DNA of 64,000 bases, taken from positions 1 to 64,000 of the forward strand of contig NZ_NSGF01000011.1 of assembly GCF_002294995.1 (NCBI RefSeq). Reading direction: 5' to 3'. The position numbers and the translations under genes are program-made. The first letter of the stretch is position 1. Each line of letters starts with the position of its first letter. Below are positions 25,250-32,227 of the stretch, one piece after another. Below the pieces are notes generated by a model, which saw only the letters and a program-made list of their open reading frames with translations, searched no databases and had not been told where the DNA came from. Source of the DNA: Mesorhizobium sp. WSM3860. Its GTDB lineage: Bacteria > Pseudomonadota > Alphaproteobacteria > Rhizobiales > Rhizobiaceae.

Positions 25250-26428
25250 TCACCCGTGAGGACGCATCACGACCTTGATGCAGCCGTCCTGCTTGTCGCG
25301 GAACTTCCGGTAGAGATCGGGTCCGGCCTCGAGCCCGGCGCGGTGGGTGATCACGAAAGTCGGGTCGATGTCGCCGCTTTGGACCTTGTGCAGGAGTGGC
25401 TCGAGATAGCGCTGCGTGTGGGTTTGTCCCATGCGGAACGTCAACCCCTTGTTCATCGCCGCGCCGAACGGGATGTGGTCGATAAGGCCGATATAGACGC
25501 CGGGCACCGAGATGGTGCCTCCCTTGCGGCAGCAATAGATCGCCTCGCGCAGAACATGTGGCCGGTCGGCGCCCAGATAGACACTCGCCTTGACCTTATC
25601 GAGCATGGAATCCGCGGTGGCGGTGGCATCGGCTTCGGTGCCGACACAGTCGATGCAACTGTCCGGGCCGCGACCGTTGGTCATGGCCATCAGGGCATCG
25701 TAAATATTCAAGTTGCTGAAATCGAGGGTCTCGGCCTTGCCGTAGTCGTGCGCCATGTCAAGCCGCTCCGGGACCTTGTCGATGGCGATCACGCGACCGG
25801 CGCCAAGCATCCAGGCGCTCTGGATGGCGAACTGGCCGACCGGCCCGCAGCCCCAGATCGCGACGGTGTCGCCTTCCTGGATGCCGGCGTTCTCCGCCGC
25901 CATATAGCCGGTCGGGAAGATGTCGGAGAGGAACAGGACCTGTTCGTCGTCCATGCCGTCCGGCACCTTGATGGGGCCGACATCGGCAAAGGGCACGCGC
26001 AAATACTCGGCTTGCCCGCCCCAATAGCCACCGACCAGATGCGAATAGCCGAACAAGCCGGCGGGCGACTGGCCCATGACCTTGGCGGCCTGGTCGGCAT
26101 TGGGGTTCGACCGGTCGCAGAGTGAAAACAGGCCGTTCTGGCAAAACCAGCATTCGCCGCATGAGATATTGAAGGGAACGACGACGCGATCGCCCTTCTT
26201 GAACTTGCCGTGTTCGCGGCCGACCTCCACCACTTCGCCCATGGTCTCATGGCCCAGCACGTCGCCCGATTTCATCGTCGGCATATAGCCGTCCATCAGA
26301 TGCAGGTCCGAACCGCAAATGGCGCAGCAGGTAACCTTGATGATGATGTCGCGGTCGTCCTCGATCGCGGGATCGGCGACCGCATCGCACCGGATATCGC
26401 CCTTGCCGTGCCATGTCAGCGCTTTCAT
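25250..26428 (-). CDS. Zinc-dependent alcohol dehydrogenase
   Basis: 392 aa medium-chain dehydrogenase. Catalytic zinc ligands in CAICGSDLH and GHETMGEV; structural zinc cluster of four Cys in [18 protein letters not shown] loop [14 protein letters not shown]. The layout is that of glutathione-independent formaldehyde dehydrogenase-like enzymes (FdhA-type), but the substrate is uncertain. The ATG at 26428, with AGGAA upstream, is 39 bp from an EcfG-type promoter, which excludes the longer start. Cytoplasmic, probably detoxifying an aldehyde or alcohol under stress. Confidence 0.88.
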   Translation of the reverse strand: MKALTWHGKGDIRCDAVADPAIEDDRDIIIKVTCCAICGSDLHLMDGYMPTMKSGDVLGHETMGEVVEVGREHGKFKKGDRVVVPFNISCGECWFCQNGLFSLCDRSNPNADQAAKVMGQSPAGLFGYSHLVGGYWGGQAEYLRVPFADVGPIKVPDGMDDEQVLFLSDIFPTGYMAAENAGIQEGDTVAIWGCGPVGQFAIQSAWMLGAGRVIAIDKVPERLDMAHDYGKAETLDFSNLNIYDALMAMTNGRGPDSCIDCVGTEADATATADSMLDKVKASVYLGADRPHVLREAIYCCRKGGTISVPGVYIGLIDHIPFGAAMNKGLTFRMGQTHTQRYLEPLLHKVQSGDIDPTFVITHRAGLEAGPDLYRKFRDKQDGCIKVVMRPHG

Positions 26429-26466
26429 CGTGCCGTTCCTGTCGGTTGGAGGATAGAGATGCATCG

Positions 26467-26491
26467 AACTTGCGCCCGGCTGGAATGTTCC
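26467..26491 (-). promoter_or_regulatory. EcfG-type promoter, alcohol dehydrogenase
   Basis: Minus strand: GGAAC at 26491-26487, 17-bp spacer, GTT at 26469-26467; 39 bp upstream of the ATG. Confidence 0.7.
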
Positions 26492-26509
26492 CCGGGCGTC
26501 GCCTCGCAT

Positions 26510-26700
26510 TCACCTATTGTCCGCGGAGCCTGGTTCAGCGGCCTTGCGGTGCTGCTCGGCCAGCGTGCCGGCCGGCGTGACATGGGCCGCGGCAGCCTGC
26601 ATCTTGTTCTTCAAACCGCTGACCACCTGCTCTTTTCCGGCCATCATGGCGTCATAGCCGTCCTTGGCCACATCGGCCGGCGTGGCGGGACGGAACCAAT
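26510..26700 (-). pseudogene. 3' remnant of a short-chain dehydrogenase
   Basis: Only the C-terminal tail survives: ADVAKDGYDAMMAGKEQVV, SGLKNKMQAAAAHVTPAG, LAEQHRKAAEPG and a stop at 26510. This is the typical tail of rhizobial SDR oxidoreductases (about 260 aa). The catalytic core is missing: upstream sequence switches abruptly to the promoter and start of the next plus-strand gene near 26692. Confidence 0.6.
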
Positions 26701-26716
26701 TCGAAACACGGCTGTT
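26692..26716 (+). promoter_or_regulatory. EcfG-type promoter, 26742 gene
   Basis: GGAAC at 26692-26696, 17-bp spacer, GTT at 26714-26716; 25 bp before the ATG. It lies at the edge of the SDR remnant. Confidence 0.7.
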
Positions 26717-26741
26717 CCGCCGTCAATGTGGAGCGACAGCC

Positions 26742-26981
26742 ATGGGCATCCTTTCCGATCTCGATAAGAAACTTACCGACAACCTTTATGAGCATGGCAG
26801 TCAGCTGACCGATCCCAGCGCTGATCTGCCCCGCCGGGTCAACGAAACGGTCGATCTCCTCATGCCGTTCATCCAGCCGGACGCGCGTGAGGCGGTGAGG
26901 CTGCAAATCCTCGGCATCATTCACGAGCACATAGTTGATGATGCCGAGATTGGACGGGGAGATCCAGCGGCCGAGGAATGA
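26742..26981 (+). CDS. Small acidic helical protein, function unknown
   Basis: 79 aa starting MGILSDLDKKLTDNLYEHGS, containing LPRRVNETVDLLMPFIQPDA and ending DPAAEE. Mostly amphipathic helix with no membrane segment or cysteine. The ATG is preceded by GGAG and by an EcfG-type promoter, so I choose it over the upstream start at 26664. No family recognised. Confidence 0.65.
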   Translation: MGILSDLDKKLTDNLYEHGSQLTDPSADLPRRVNETVDLLMPFIQPDAREAVRLQILGIIHEHIVDDAEIGRGDPAAEE

Positions 26982-27051
26982 GAGAAACCCGTCGGTCGCG
27001 GCATCGATTTCCGGGCGCTGCCTAGGCTCGAGCGCCGAACGGAGCCAGGCG

Positions 27052-27261
27052 CTAGCTGATATCTATGATTTTTCGCTTCTTCGGCGTCCGGCCAGGCCTG
27101 GACGCGGGAGGAGGCGACTTTGCCGCCGGTGCCGCGGCCAAGCGCTGTTCGCGTAGTCGCGCCGTCTTTGCCTGGCGCGCCAGTCGTTCCGTCTCAAGCA
27201 GTTCGCGCGCCGCGATCGACGTGCGCTCACGCCTGTCCTTGTCGATCTTCCGCGTCGCCAC
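27052..27261 (-). CDS. Small basic protein, function unknown
   Basis: 69 aa from a GTG at 27261: Arg/Lys-rich helix KDRRERTSIAARELLETERL continuing with ARQAKTARLREQRLA and a Pro-rich basic tail ending KKRKIIDIS. Likely a coiled or nucleic-acid-associated peptide by composition only. An EcfG-type promoter sits 38 bp upstream, which supports the GTG. Confidence 0.6.
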   Translation of the reverse strand: MATRKIDKDRRERTSIAARELLETERLARQAKTARLREQRLAAAPAAKSPPPASRPGRTPKKRKIIDIS

Positions 27262-27298
27262 GGTCGTTCCAGATCATTTCGCCGTTGGAGCCGTATCC

Positions 27299-27323
27299 AA
27301 CTTGCCCGAAGGCCCATTGTTCC
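27299..27323 (-). promoter_or_regulatory. EcfG-type promoter, 27261 gene
   Basis: Minus strand: GGAAC at 27323-27319, 17-bp spacer, GTT at 27301-27299. Confidence 0.68.
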
Positions 27324-27490
27324 GAATGATCCTGCGACGGACGGATGTAGCGAACGAAATATCTGCCAACTCGAACATGTCGGGCCAAGCCCTTGTCTGA
27401 AGCTCCCGTTGCTTGTCCCGCGGAACTTCAGCGCGCCGCTTCTCGGTTCGGCCAGCTGACGCCGGCGCGATGCGCCGGCCCTGCGACGTC

Positions 27491-27516
27491 GGAACCGAAG
27501 CGGTGCGTTCGCCGTT
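27491..27516 (+). promoter_or_regulatory. Possible EcfG-type promoter, first ku gene
   Basis: GGAAC at 27491-27495 and CGTT at 27513-27516, one base wider than the other elements. It is 33 bp before the ATG, so location fits although the spacer is not ideal. Confidence 0.42.
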
Positions 27517-27548
27517 CCGGCTGCATTCCTGTCGCCAAGGAGATCGCC

Positions 27549-28415
27549 ATGGCGCCGCGTCCCGCCTGGAGCGGTTATCTCAAACTGTCGCTGGTCACCT
27601 GTGCCGTCGAATTGACGAACGTCGTGACCCATGCCGAGAAGGTTTCGTTCCACGTGCTCAATCGCAAGACCGGCAACAGGGTCCGGCGCGTCTATGTCGA
27701 TGCCGAGAGCGGCAAGCCGCTGGATCAAGAAGACGAGGTCAGGGGCTACGAAGTCGGCAAGGACGAATTCATCTTCATCGAAGAGGAAGACATCGAGGCG
27801 GTGCAGATCGAGTCCTCGCACACGCTCAATCTCGACGGCTTCGTCGACAAATCGTCGATCGAGCAGATCTATCTCGACGCACCCTACTATGTGACGCCCG
27901 CCGACAAGGTCTCGGAAGAGGCTTTTGCGGTGATCCGCGACGCGCTGGCCGAAAAGAAGATGGCCGGCCTCGCCCGCATCGTGCTCTATCAGAGGGAACG
28001 CCCGGTAGTGGTCGAGCCGCGCGGCAAGGGCATGATGCTGACCACGTTGCGTTACGGCGACACCGTGCGCGAGCCCGCCGGCGTCTTCGCCGAGATCAAG
28101 GCGGGAAAGCCTGACAGCGAGATGATCGGGCTGGCCGAGCACATCATCGATAAGCAGAAGGGCAAGTTCGATCCCACCGAGTTCCGGGATCGATATCAGG
28201 AGGCACTGCTGGAACTGGTTCGCGCCAAAAAGGCCGGCAGGAAGACGCCGAAGGCCAAGGCGGAACCCAAGCCATCCAATGTGGTCAATTTGTTCGATGC
28301 GCTGAAAAAGAGCCTCGGCGCCGAGACCGGGGAGAAACCCAAATCCCCGAAGTCCAGGGGAGCGCCGAAACGAAAAAAGACGCAGAATTCTGCACGGGGG
28401 CGCAAGTCGGCATAG
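27549..28415 (+). CDS. ku: Ku protein, non-homologous end joining (copy 1)
   Basis: 288 aa. MAPRPAWSGYLKLSLVTCAV is the standard bacterial Ku start; further conserved blocks are VRGYEVGKDEFIFIEEEDIE, APYYVTPADKVSEEAFAVI and MIGLAEHIIDKQKGKFDPTE. A Lys/Arg-rich C-terminal tail (about 35 residues) follows the core, as in Ku proteins that bridge DNA ends and recruit ligase. AAGGAG precedes the ATG. It should bind DNA ends as a homodimer or, with the copy at 40107, a heterodimer. Confidence 0.93.
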   Translation: MAPRPAWSGYLKLSLVTCAVELTNVVTHAEKVSFHVLNRKTGNRVRRVYVDAESGKPLDQEDEVRGYEVGKDEFIFIEEEDIEAVQIESSHTLNLDGFVDKSSIEQIYLDAPYYVTPADKVSEEAFAVIRDALAEKKMAGLARIVLYQRERPVVVEPRGKGMMLTTLRYGDTVREPAGVFAEIKAGKPDSEMIGLAEHIIDKQKGKFDPTEFRDRYQEALLELVRAKKAGRKTPKAKAEPKPSNVVNLFDALKKSLGAETGEKPKSPKSRGAPKRKKTQNSARGRKSA

Positions 28416-28617
28416 CGGTTGTCTCTGCGGTGGGCGACATCACGTGCGGCGTTGCAGACCGAGGCAAAATAAAACTGGAGGCTTGGAGCCTTCGCCGGCA
28501 TGGCCGAGGAGGAATTTGGGTGACGAACAGCGCGGGCTAAAACAACGTCCGCCGTGGCAGAAGAGCACGAGCTCGAGCATTTCGCGCGCCGGGGGGCACC
28601 GGGCACGATCCAAAAAC

Positions 28618-28740
28618 CTATCCTTTGTGTTCCTCGGTTTCACGCAACAGCCGCACGATCGCATCCACTGGAGACGGATCGGCCGCCGGCTGGATTTTCC
28701 GTCGCCAAAGGTGGCGAAGAAGCTTTTTCAACATGGGCAT
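28618..28740 (-). CDS. Very small basic protein (40 aa)
   Basis: ATG CCC ATG at 28740, TAG at 28618. MPMLKKLLRHLWRRKIQPAA followed by DAIVRLLRETEEHKG. An amphipathic cationic N-terminal helix is evident. AGGGAG lies about 9 bases before the start. It is 86 bp downstream of the 28827-29147 gene on the same strand and may share its EcfG-type promoter. No family recognised. Confidence 0.45.
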   Translation of the reverse strand: MPMLKKLLRHLWRRKIQPAADPSPVDAIVRLLRETEEHKG

Positions 28741-28826
28741 GGAAGATACTCCCTAGCTACCAGACCTTGCATCGGGCGTTCTCGGTTGGAGCGCCATTTC
28801 CCTTTGGCGAACAGCCGGCATCCGCA

Positions 28827-29147
28827 TCAACCGAGCTGGGCGGCAAGCAGGAAAGCGGCGCCCGCCAGAACCACGAGCGCCCCAATCACCAGCACCGGCC
28901 CGTTCCTGCTCGGCTGAAGGCCGGGCGCGTTCTCGGGGCGCTGCATGGCGCTGGCGAAGCTCGCCTGATTGGTGAATTTCGGTTCATCTGGTGCGACGCG
29001 ATGGGTGGAACTCGCCGAGCCCCCCGCCTCAGCATCCGTTTCCTGCGGGGCAGCGGAGGGATCGAAGCCGGGCGTCTTGTCGCGGGTAATGCCCATCTGC
29101 ATTTCGCCTCGATCCTCGGCAGGTGTTCGCTTGCTCGGTGAGGTCAT
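28827..29147 (-). CDS. Small protein with C-terminal membrane anchor
   Basis: 106 aa: hydrophilic, Ser/Thr/Glu-rich N-terminal 80 residues, then a single hydrophobic helix GPVLVIGALVVLAGAAFLLA at the C terminus. Tail-anchored topology is likely, with the bulk on the cytoplasmic side. AAGGAG precedes the ATG at 29147; the promoter at 29170-29194 is too close for the longer start. Function unknown. Confidence 0.65.
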   Translation of the reverse strand: MTSPSKRTPAEDRGEMQMGITRDKTPGFDPSAAPQETDAEAGGSASSTHRVAPDEPKFTNQASFASAMQRPENAPGLQPSRNGPVLVIGALVVLAGAAFLLAAQLG

Positions 29148-29169
29148 CGGACAGCTCCTTTCGCTACCA

Positions 29170-29194
29170 AACATCTGTCCGGCCTCGGTGTTCC
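29170..29194 (-). promoter_or_regulatory. EcfG-type promoter, 29147 gene
   Basis: Minus strand: GGAAC at 29194-29190, 17-bp spacer, GTT at 29172-29170. Divergent from the weaker element at 29293. Confidence 0.7.
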
Positions 29195-29292
29195 AAGGGC
29201 ATCTTTTGAAGGCGAACTAGACACGCTTCTATGCAGGAACTCGTTTCCGGGCAGGGTGCCACTATCGCCGGCGACGAACTCTGAGCGCAGCC

Positions 29293-29317
29293 GGAACCTT
29301 TCCGGTTGGGCAGCTTT
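29293..29317 (+). promoter_or_regulatory. Weaker EcfG-type promoter, 29349 gene
   Basis: GGAAC at 29293-29297, 18-bp spacer, TT at 29316-29317 (T instead of G before the TT). 32 bp before the ATG. Confidence 0.45.
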
Positions 29318-29348
29318 TACCCTCGTTATCTAAGATGACGAGGCACCG

Positions 29349-29834
29349 ATGCAGGTTCTCGAAACCCAAATACTTTCCAAGTCGGAAGGCGTGGTGACAG
29401 TCGAATTTCTCGGTGAGGGCGGCGAAAAGATTTCAGTCACAATGGCTGCATCCGACCCACGGCCGAAGTGCGGCGACACCGCTCTTATCGATCGCGCCAA
29501 AGAGATGATGGTGCAGTGCGCGGTTTTCGAGACTGCGGAAGACCGGTCCGGGCAGGAGAGCGACCGCGACCTCAGCGAGCCTGCCAAGCCGGACAGCCCC
29601 TTCACATTCGAATATCGCGACAATGACGGCCTGCGGCAGCTCAAGGGCGTGGAATTACCGAACCTGGAGGCCGTGCATGACGAGGCGCTGCGTTCGGCGA
29701 TTGATCTGCTTGACGACACGGCCGCGGAAGGTGGGCAGCAGGGCTGGGCCGTCCGGGTTCGCGACGGCGACGGAAAGATCGTACTGTCAATCGACTTCGA
29801 CGACGCGAAACGGAAAAAGGCGGAAGCGGAATGA
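29349..29834 (+). CDS. DUF6894-like C-terminal domain protein
   Basis: 161 aa. Residues 1-60 form a short beta-rich stretch (MQVLETQILSKSEGVVTVEF); residues about 85-155 read FTFEYRDNDGLRQLKGVELP, then LEAVHDEALRSAIDLLDD and AVRVRDGDGKIVLSIDF, matching the layout of DUF6894 domains. Acidic, cytoplasmic. Function unknown; such domains are common in rhizobial stress regulons. Downstream gene at 29871 may be co-transcribed. Confidence 0.75.
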   Translation: MQVLETQILSKSEGVVTVEFLGEGGEKISVTMAASDPRPKCGDTALIDRAKEMMVQCAVFETAEDRSGQESDRDLSEPAKPDSPFTFEYRDNDGLRQLKGVELPNLEAVHDEALRSAIDLLDDTAAEGGQQGWAVRVRDGDGKIVLSIDFDDAKRKKAEAE

Positions 29835-29870
29835 GGACCGCGGGCTGCGCGGCCAAAGAAAGGACACACC

Positions 29871-30119
29871 ATGCTCCCGTTCCTGTCACTGGATATGCTG
29901 GCGGCTCGGAGGGCGGACGGACTTCACCCTGAGCTTGCCAGCCTGCTCAGATCACGCATCGCTTTGGCCATGCCGGGGGTGGTCGCGCTTGGTCAAGCCA
30001 AGGACGGCCAGGTCCAAGCCGGCCCCAATCCGGTCGGCAATGCCGACGAAGCGGCGCAAAAGGCAGTACTTCGCTTTCCTGCCCGGCAAAGCCGAAACGG
30101 CCAACAGCTGAAGAGATAG
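29871..30119 (+). CDS. Hypothetical protein (82 aa)
   Basis: MLPFLSLDMLAARRADGLHP, then ELASLLRSRIALAMPG and a Gln/Asn-rich tail. AAAGGA is 6 bases before the ATG and the gene lies 36 bp after the DUF6894-like gene. No family recognised; coding bias is weaker than in the neighbours, so it may not be real. Confidence 0.4.
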   Translation: MLPFLSLDMLAARRADGLHPELASLLRSRIALAMPGVVALGQAKDGQVQAGPNPVGNADEAAQKAVLRFPARQSRNGQQLKR

Positions 30120-30228
30120 ATAAACGCCAAGCGGTTGCTCGCGCGGCGCCTTCCAAACGCCGTGCAGTCCTGTACTTGCGGAACCACTCGATTTTCCGCA
30201 TCCAAATGCACGAATTCCAACTTCCTCC

Positions 30229-30253
30229 GGAACTTTGGCGACGACTGTCAGTT
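30229..30253 (+). promoter_or_regulatory. EcfG-type promoter, 30389 gene
   Basis: GGAAC at 30229-30233, 17-bp spacer, GTT at 30251-30253. The first gene downstream starts 135 bp later, an unusually long leader compared with the other elements. Confidence 0.55.
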
Positions 30254-30388
30254 CGATGATTTGCAGGCGCCGCTGTTTGGCGTCTGCCGGAGATCGGTGG
30301 GAAACACTGATCGGCCCGCGCCTCCCGACGCAGGCCTGCCGACCCCGTCAGGACAAGCCGGTCAGACAAGGATGGACGGGAGCCTATC

Positions 30389-30814
30389 ATGAAACACCAA
30401 ACGCTCGACCAATTGCACGCAGTCGCTGATATCAATCCGCTGGTGCCGCTCACGACAAGGACTGAAAAAATTGCGAGGTGGGCAGAACTGCTCGAGCGGA
30501 ATCCGTTGCGCTGTCTCGCCGCCCTCACCGGCACCGAGTATCTCTATCCGGGCATGCGGGAAGAGGCGCGGGCGGCTGGATCCCCGCTGACGGTTGCGTT
30601 CGAAGACCCGCTGCTCAGAGCCTCGGGCCTGCAGTCCGATACCTATGGGGAAGCCAAACGCTTCTTTGAACTGTCCGATTGGCAGTTGCATGAAGTCGTC
30701 TGTAGCTGCCATGCCGGCGCAACCATGCAGGCCAGTTGGGCTGCTGGACGCGTCCGGAGGATCATCACCGGCAATCGCATTTTTGGCTGGCTAAGAAGCC
30801 GCTTCATACACTGA
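30389..30814 (+). CDS. Conserved hypothetical protein
   Basis: 141 aa. Recognisable blocks: RWAELLERNPLRCLAALTGT, SPLTVAFEDPLLRASGL, and KRFFELSDWQLHEVVCSCHA with two nearby Cys and a His. Cytoplasmic, no signal. I have seen similar rhizobial proteins of unknown function; the C-x-C-H cluster might bind a metal (inference). Confidence 0.7.
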   Translation: MKHQTLDQLHAVADINPLVPLTTRTEKIARWAELLERNPLRCLAALTGTEYLYPGMREEARAAGSPLTVAFEDPLLRASGLQSDTYGEAKRFFELSDWQLHEVVCSCHAGATMQASWAAGRVRRIITGNRIFGWLRSRFIH

Positions 30815-30837
30815 CTGCATCTCGACCTGTTCGCTAT

Positions 30838-30859
30838 CGCGGCTGTTGCGACAGCCGCG
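30838..30859. terminator. Hairpin after 30814 gene
   Basis: A 9-bp perfect stem (CGCGGCTGT / ACAGCCGCG) with a four-base loop, 24 bp beyond the stop. No T-run follows, so termination is possible but unproven. Confidence 0.4.
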
Positions 30860-30907
30860 GGCGGTGCTCGGACGTGATCCACAACTTGATTCGCGGAGGG
30901 TGGGTCC

Positions 30908-31042
30908 ATGAAGGACCCACGAGCGCAAATAGTTCGGCGCCGGAGCGCTGCTCGGAGCAAACTCCGGCCGGCTTGTCCCTCCAATGGGCCGGCGAAACAA
31001 GGCTGGCGAGACCGCAATGCGGCGAAGATGGCGATGCGGTGA
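30908..31042 (+). CDS. Possible small basic protein (44 aa)
   Basis: Starts MKDPRAQIVRRRSAARSKLR, ends DRNAAKMAMR. A GGAGGG site lies upstream of the ATG, but codon bias is modest and no EcfG-type element precedes it. It could be a chance frame in the gap between convergent genes. Confidence 0.22.
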   Translation: MKDPRAQIVRRRSAARSKLRPACPSNGPAKQGWRDRNAAKMAMR

Positions 31043-31074
31043 GAAGGGCAGGTCTCCGAGCAACAGGCCCTGCC

Positions 31075-31212
31075 TCAGCCGTTCTGGTCGATCGCGTGGG
31101 GCGCTGGCTGCTGGCTCCCGCCGCTCGGGCGCTCGGGCTCTCGGCCGATCCAGGCCCACACGGTTATCAGTAAAATCACCACGATTGCGATCGCTGCAAC
31201 GATCCGGGGCAT
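31075..31212 (-). CDS. Small single-span membrane protein (45 aa)
   Basis: Too short to be noticed easily: MPRIVAAIAIVVILLITVWA forms one transmembrane helix, then WIGREPERPSGGSQQPAPHA and a short tail. AAGGA precedes the ATG at 31212. It follows the DUF2934 gene by 25 bp and is probably its operon partner. Confidence 0.6.
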   Translation of the reverse strand: MPRIVAAIAIVVILLITVWAWIGREPERPSGGSQQPAPHAIDQNG

Positions 31213-31237
31213 CAGAAATCCTTCCGCTGCGTGGCTG

Positions 31238-31441
31238 CTAGCCGCCCGGCTTATTCGTGTTTGGATCCGAGGCCGCGCCGACTATCGGATCGGGCGCAAC
31301 CGGACCGCGCTCGGCCTCCGAACCTTCGGATTCGATCTCCTGGACCGCCTGATCCCAATGTTCCTGTTGCCGCCCTTCCGGCCGACCCGCCCGCTCCCAG
31401 ATTTCGTGGGCGCGGCGTCTGATGCGTTCTTCCCTGTCCAT
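31238..31441 (-). CDS. DUF2934 protein
   Basis: 67 aa: MDREERIRRRAHEIWERAGR, then PEGRQQEHWDQAVQEIESEG. This is the DUF2934 motif (R-R-A-x-x-x-W-E-x-x-G-x-P-x-G-x-x-x-x-H-W), abundant in rhizobia and of unknown function. GAGGAGG precedes the ATG; a candidate EcfG-type element is 40 bp upstream. Confidence 0.88.
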   Translation of the reverse strand: MDREERIRRRAHEIWERAGRPEGRQQEHWDQAVQEIESEGSEAERGPVAPDPIVGAASDPNTNKPGG

Positions 31442-31480
31442 GACTGCTGCCTCCTCGTGCGGACCGCCGTCTGTTGGCCT

Positions 31481-31505
31481 AATTGGGCGACGGCGTGTTT
31501 GTTCC
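31481..31505 (-). promoter_or_regulatory. Weaker EcfG-type promoter, DUF2934 gene
   Basis: Minus strand: GGAAC at 31505-31501, 18-bp spacer, TT at 31482-31481 (A in place of G). 40 bp before the ATG and divergent from 31554-31578. Confidence 0.45.
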
Positions 31506-31553
31506 ATCGGACTTGAGAAGCCGATTGCCTGCATCCCTTATTAGCCGGGTCGG

Positions 31554-31578
31554 GGAACGCTCCTCTGACGATCTTGTT
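31554..31578 (+). promoter_or_regulatory. EcfG-type promoter, 31607 gene
   Basis: GGAAC at 31554-31558, 17-bp spacer, GTT at 31576-31578; 28 bp before the ATG at 31607. Confidence 0.68.
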
Positions 31579-31606
31579 ATCCTTCAGATCAACTCCGGAG
31601 AAAGAC

Positions 31607-31921
31607 ATGGGCAAGGAAGAGAACCGCCGCGAGACGGGCGCCAGGAAGTACCCGGCCAATACCGATCCAGATCCGTCAGACCGGTTTTCGCAGGCGGCGG
31701 CCAGCAACGAAAAGCCTCACGATCGATTTGGGCTCACTCGCAGACAGGGCGAGGTGGAAGACAAGACACGTCAGTCGGAAGGGCAAAACCCTCGGGGACG
31801 GGCGACGCCTAGTCCTGCGACGGAAAAGACTTCCGGAGCCGGCCCATCGGTCGCCGAGCATTCCAAGGATGCAAAAGCGCCCAAAGGCGGCCGCCAGCCT
31901 GGTGCTTACGTGAAAAAATAG
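31607..31921 (+). CDS. Disordered hydrophilic protein
   Basis: 104 aa, very rich in Pro, Ser, Lys, Glu and Gly, with no hydrophobic core (MGKEENRRETGARKYPANTD at the start, GRQPGAYVKK at the end). GGAG precedes the ATG; the longer TTG start at 31574 overlaps the promoter and is rejected. A hydrophilin-like protective role is possible by composition only. Confidence 0.6.
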   Translation: MGKEENRRETGARKYPANTDPDPSDRFSQAAASNEKPHDRFGLTRRQGEVEDKTRQSEGQNPRGRATPSPATEKTSGAGPSVAEHSKDAKAPKGGRQPGAYVKK

Positions 31922-31939
31922 CGAAGCTCGCTCGCCGCA

Positions 31940-32143
31940 TCATTTGTTCGTCCGGGTTTTTTGCCGCGGATTGATCCCTCCGGTCTCGGTGGTGTCATTC
32001 TCGACATCACCTTCGACCGTGTTCTCGCCTCGCTCCAGTTCATCGCCTTCCTTGAAGGTGCCCTTGGACGTTCCGACGCCAGGGTCGCTGCCGATATCGG
32101 CGTCGCTAGGCTTTTTCGATTTTGGATGTCGGTTTCCGATCAT
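31940..32143 (-). CDS. Acidic disordered protein
   Basis: 67 aa: basic start (MIGNRHPKSKKPSDADIGSD) and acidic middle (KEGDELERGENTVEGDVEND). The second of two in-frame ATGs (32149 and 32143) has the better GAGGA spacing. No family recognised. Its promoter lies 31 bp upstream. Confidence 0.6.
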   Translation of the reverse strand: MIGNRHPKSKKPSDADIGSDPGVGTSKGTFKEGDELERGENTVEGDVENDTTETGGINPRQKTRTNK

Positions 32144-32173
32144 GGCCATTCCTCGCTGCCTACATGCCTGACG

Positions 32174-32198
32174 AACCGGGAGATGCGCCGAAGGTTCC
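32174..32198 (-). promoter_or_regulatory. EcfG-type promoter, 32143 gene
   Basis: Minus strand: GGAAC at 32198-32194, 17-bp spacer, GTT at 32176-32174. Confidence 0.68.
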
Positions 32199-32227
32199 GC
32201 ATCAACGCCATGTCGAATGCATCCGTC

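Noticed and set aside
25250..26509. Longer start of the alcohol dehydrogenase
   Set aside because: It would place the EcfG-type promoter inside the gene, and the extra residues do not match the family.
27063..28142. A 359-codon minus-strand frame
   Set aside because: Antisense to the first ku gene; no motif and poor composition.
29233..29260. GGAAC at 29233
   Set aside because: No GTT or TT at the right distance on the plus strand.
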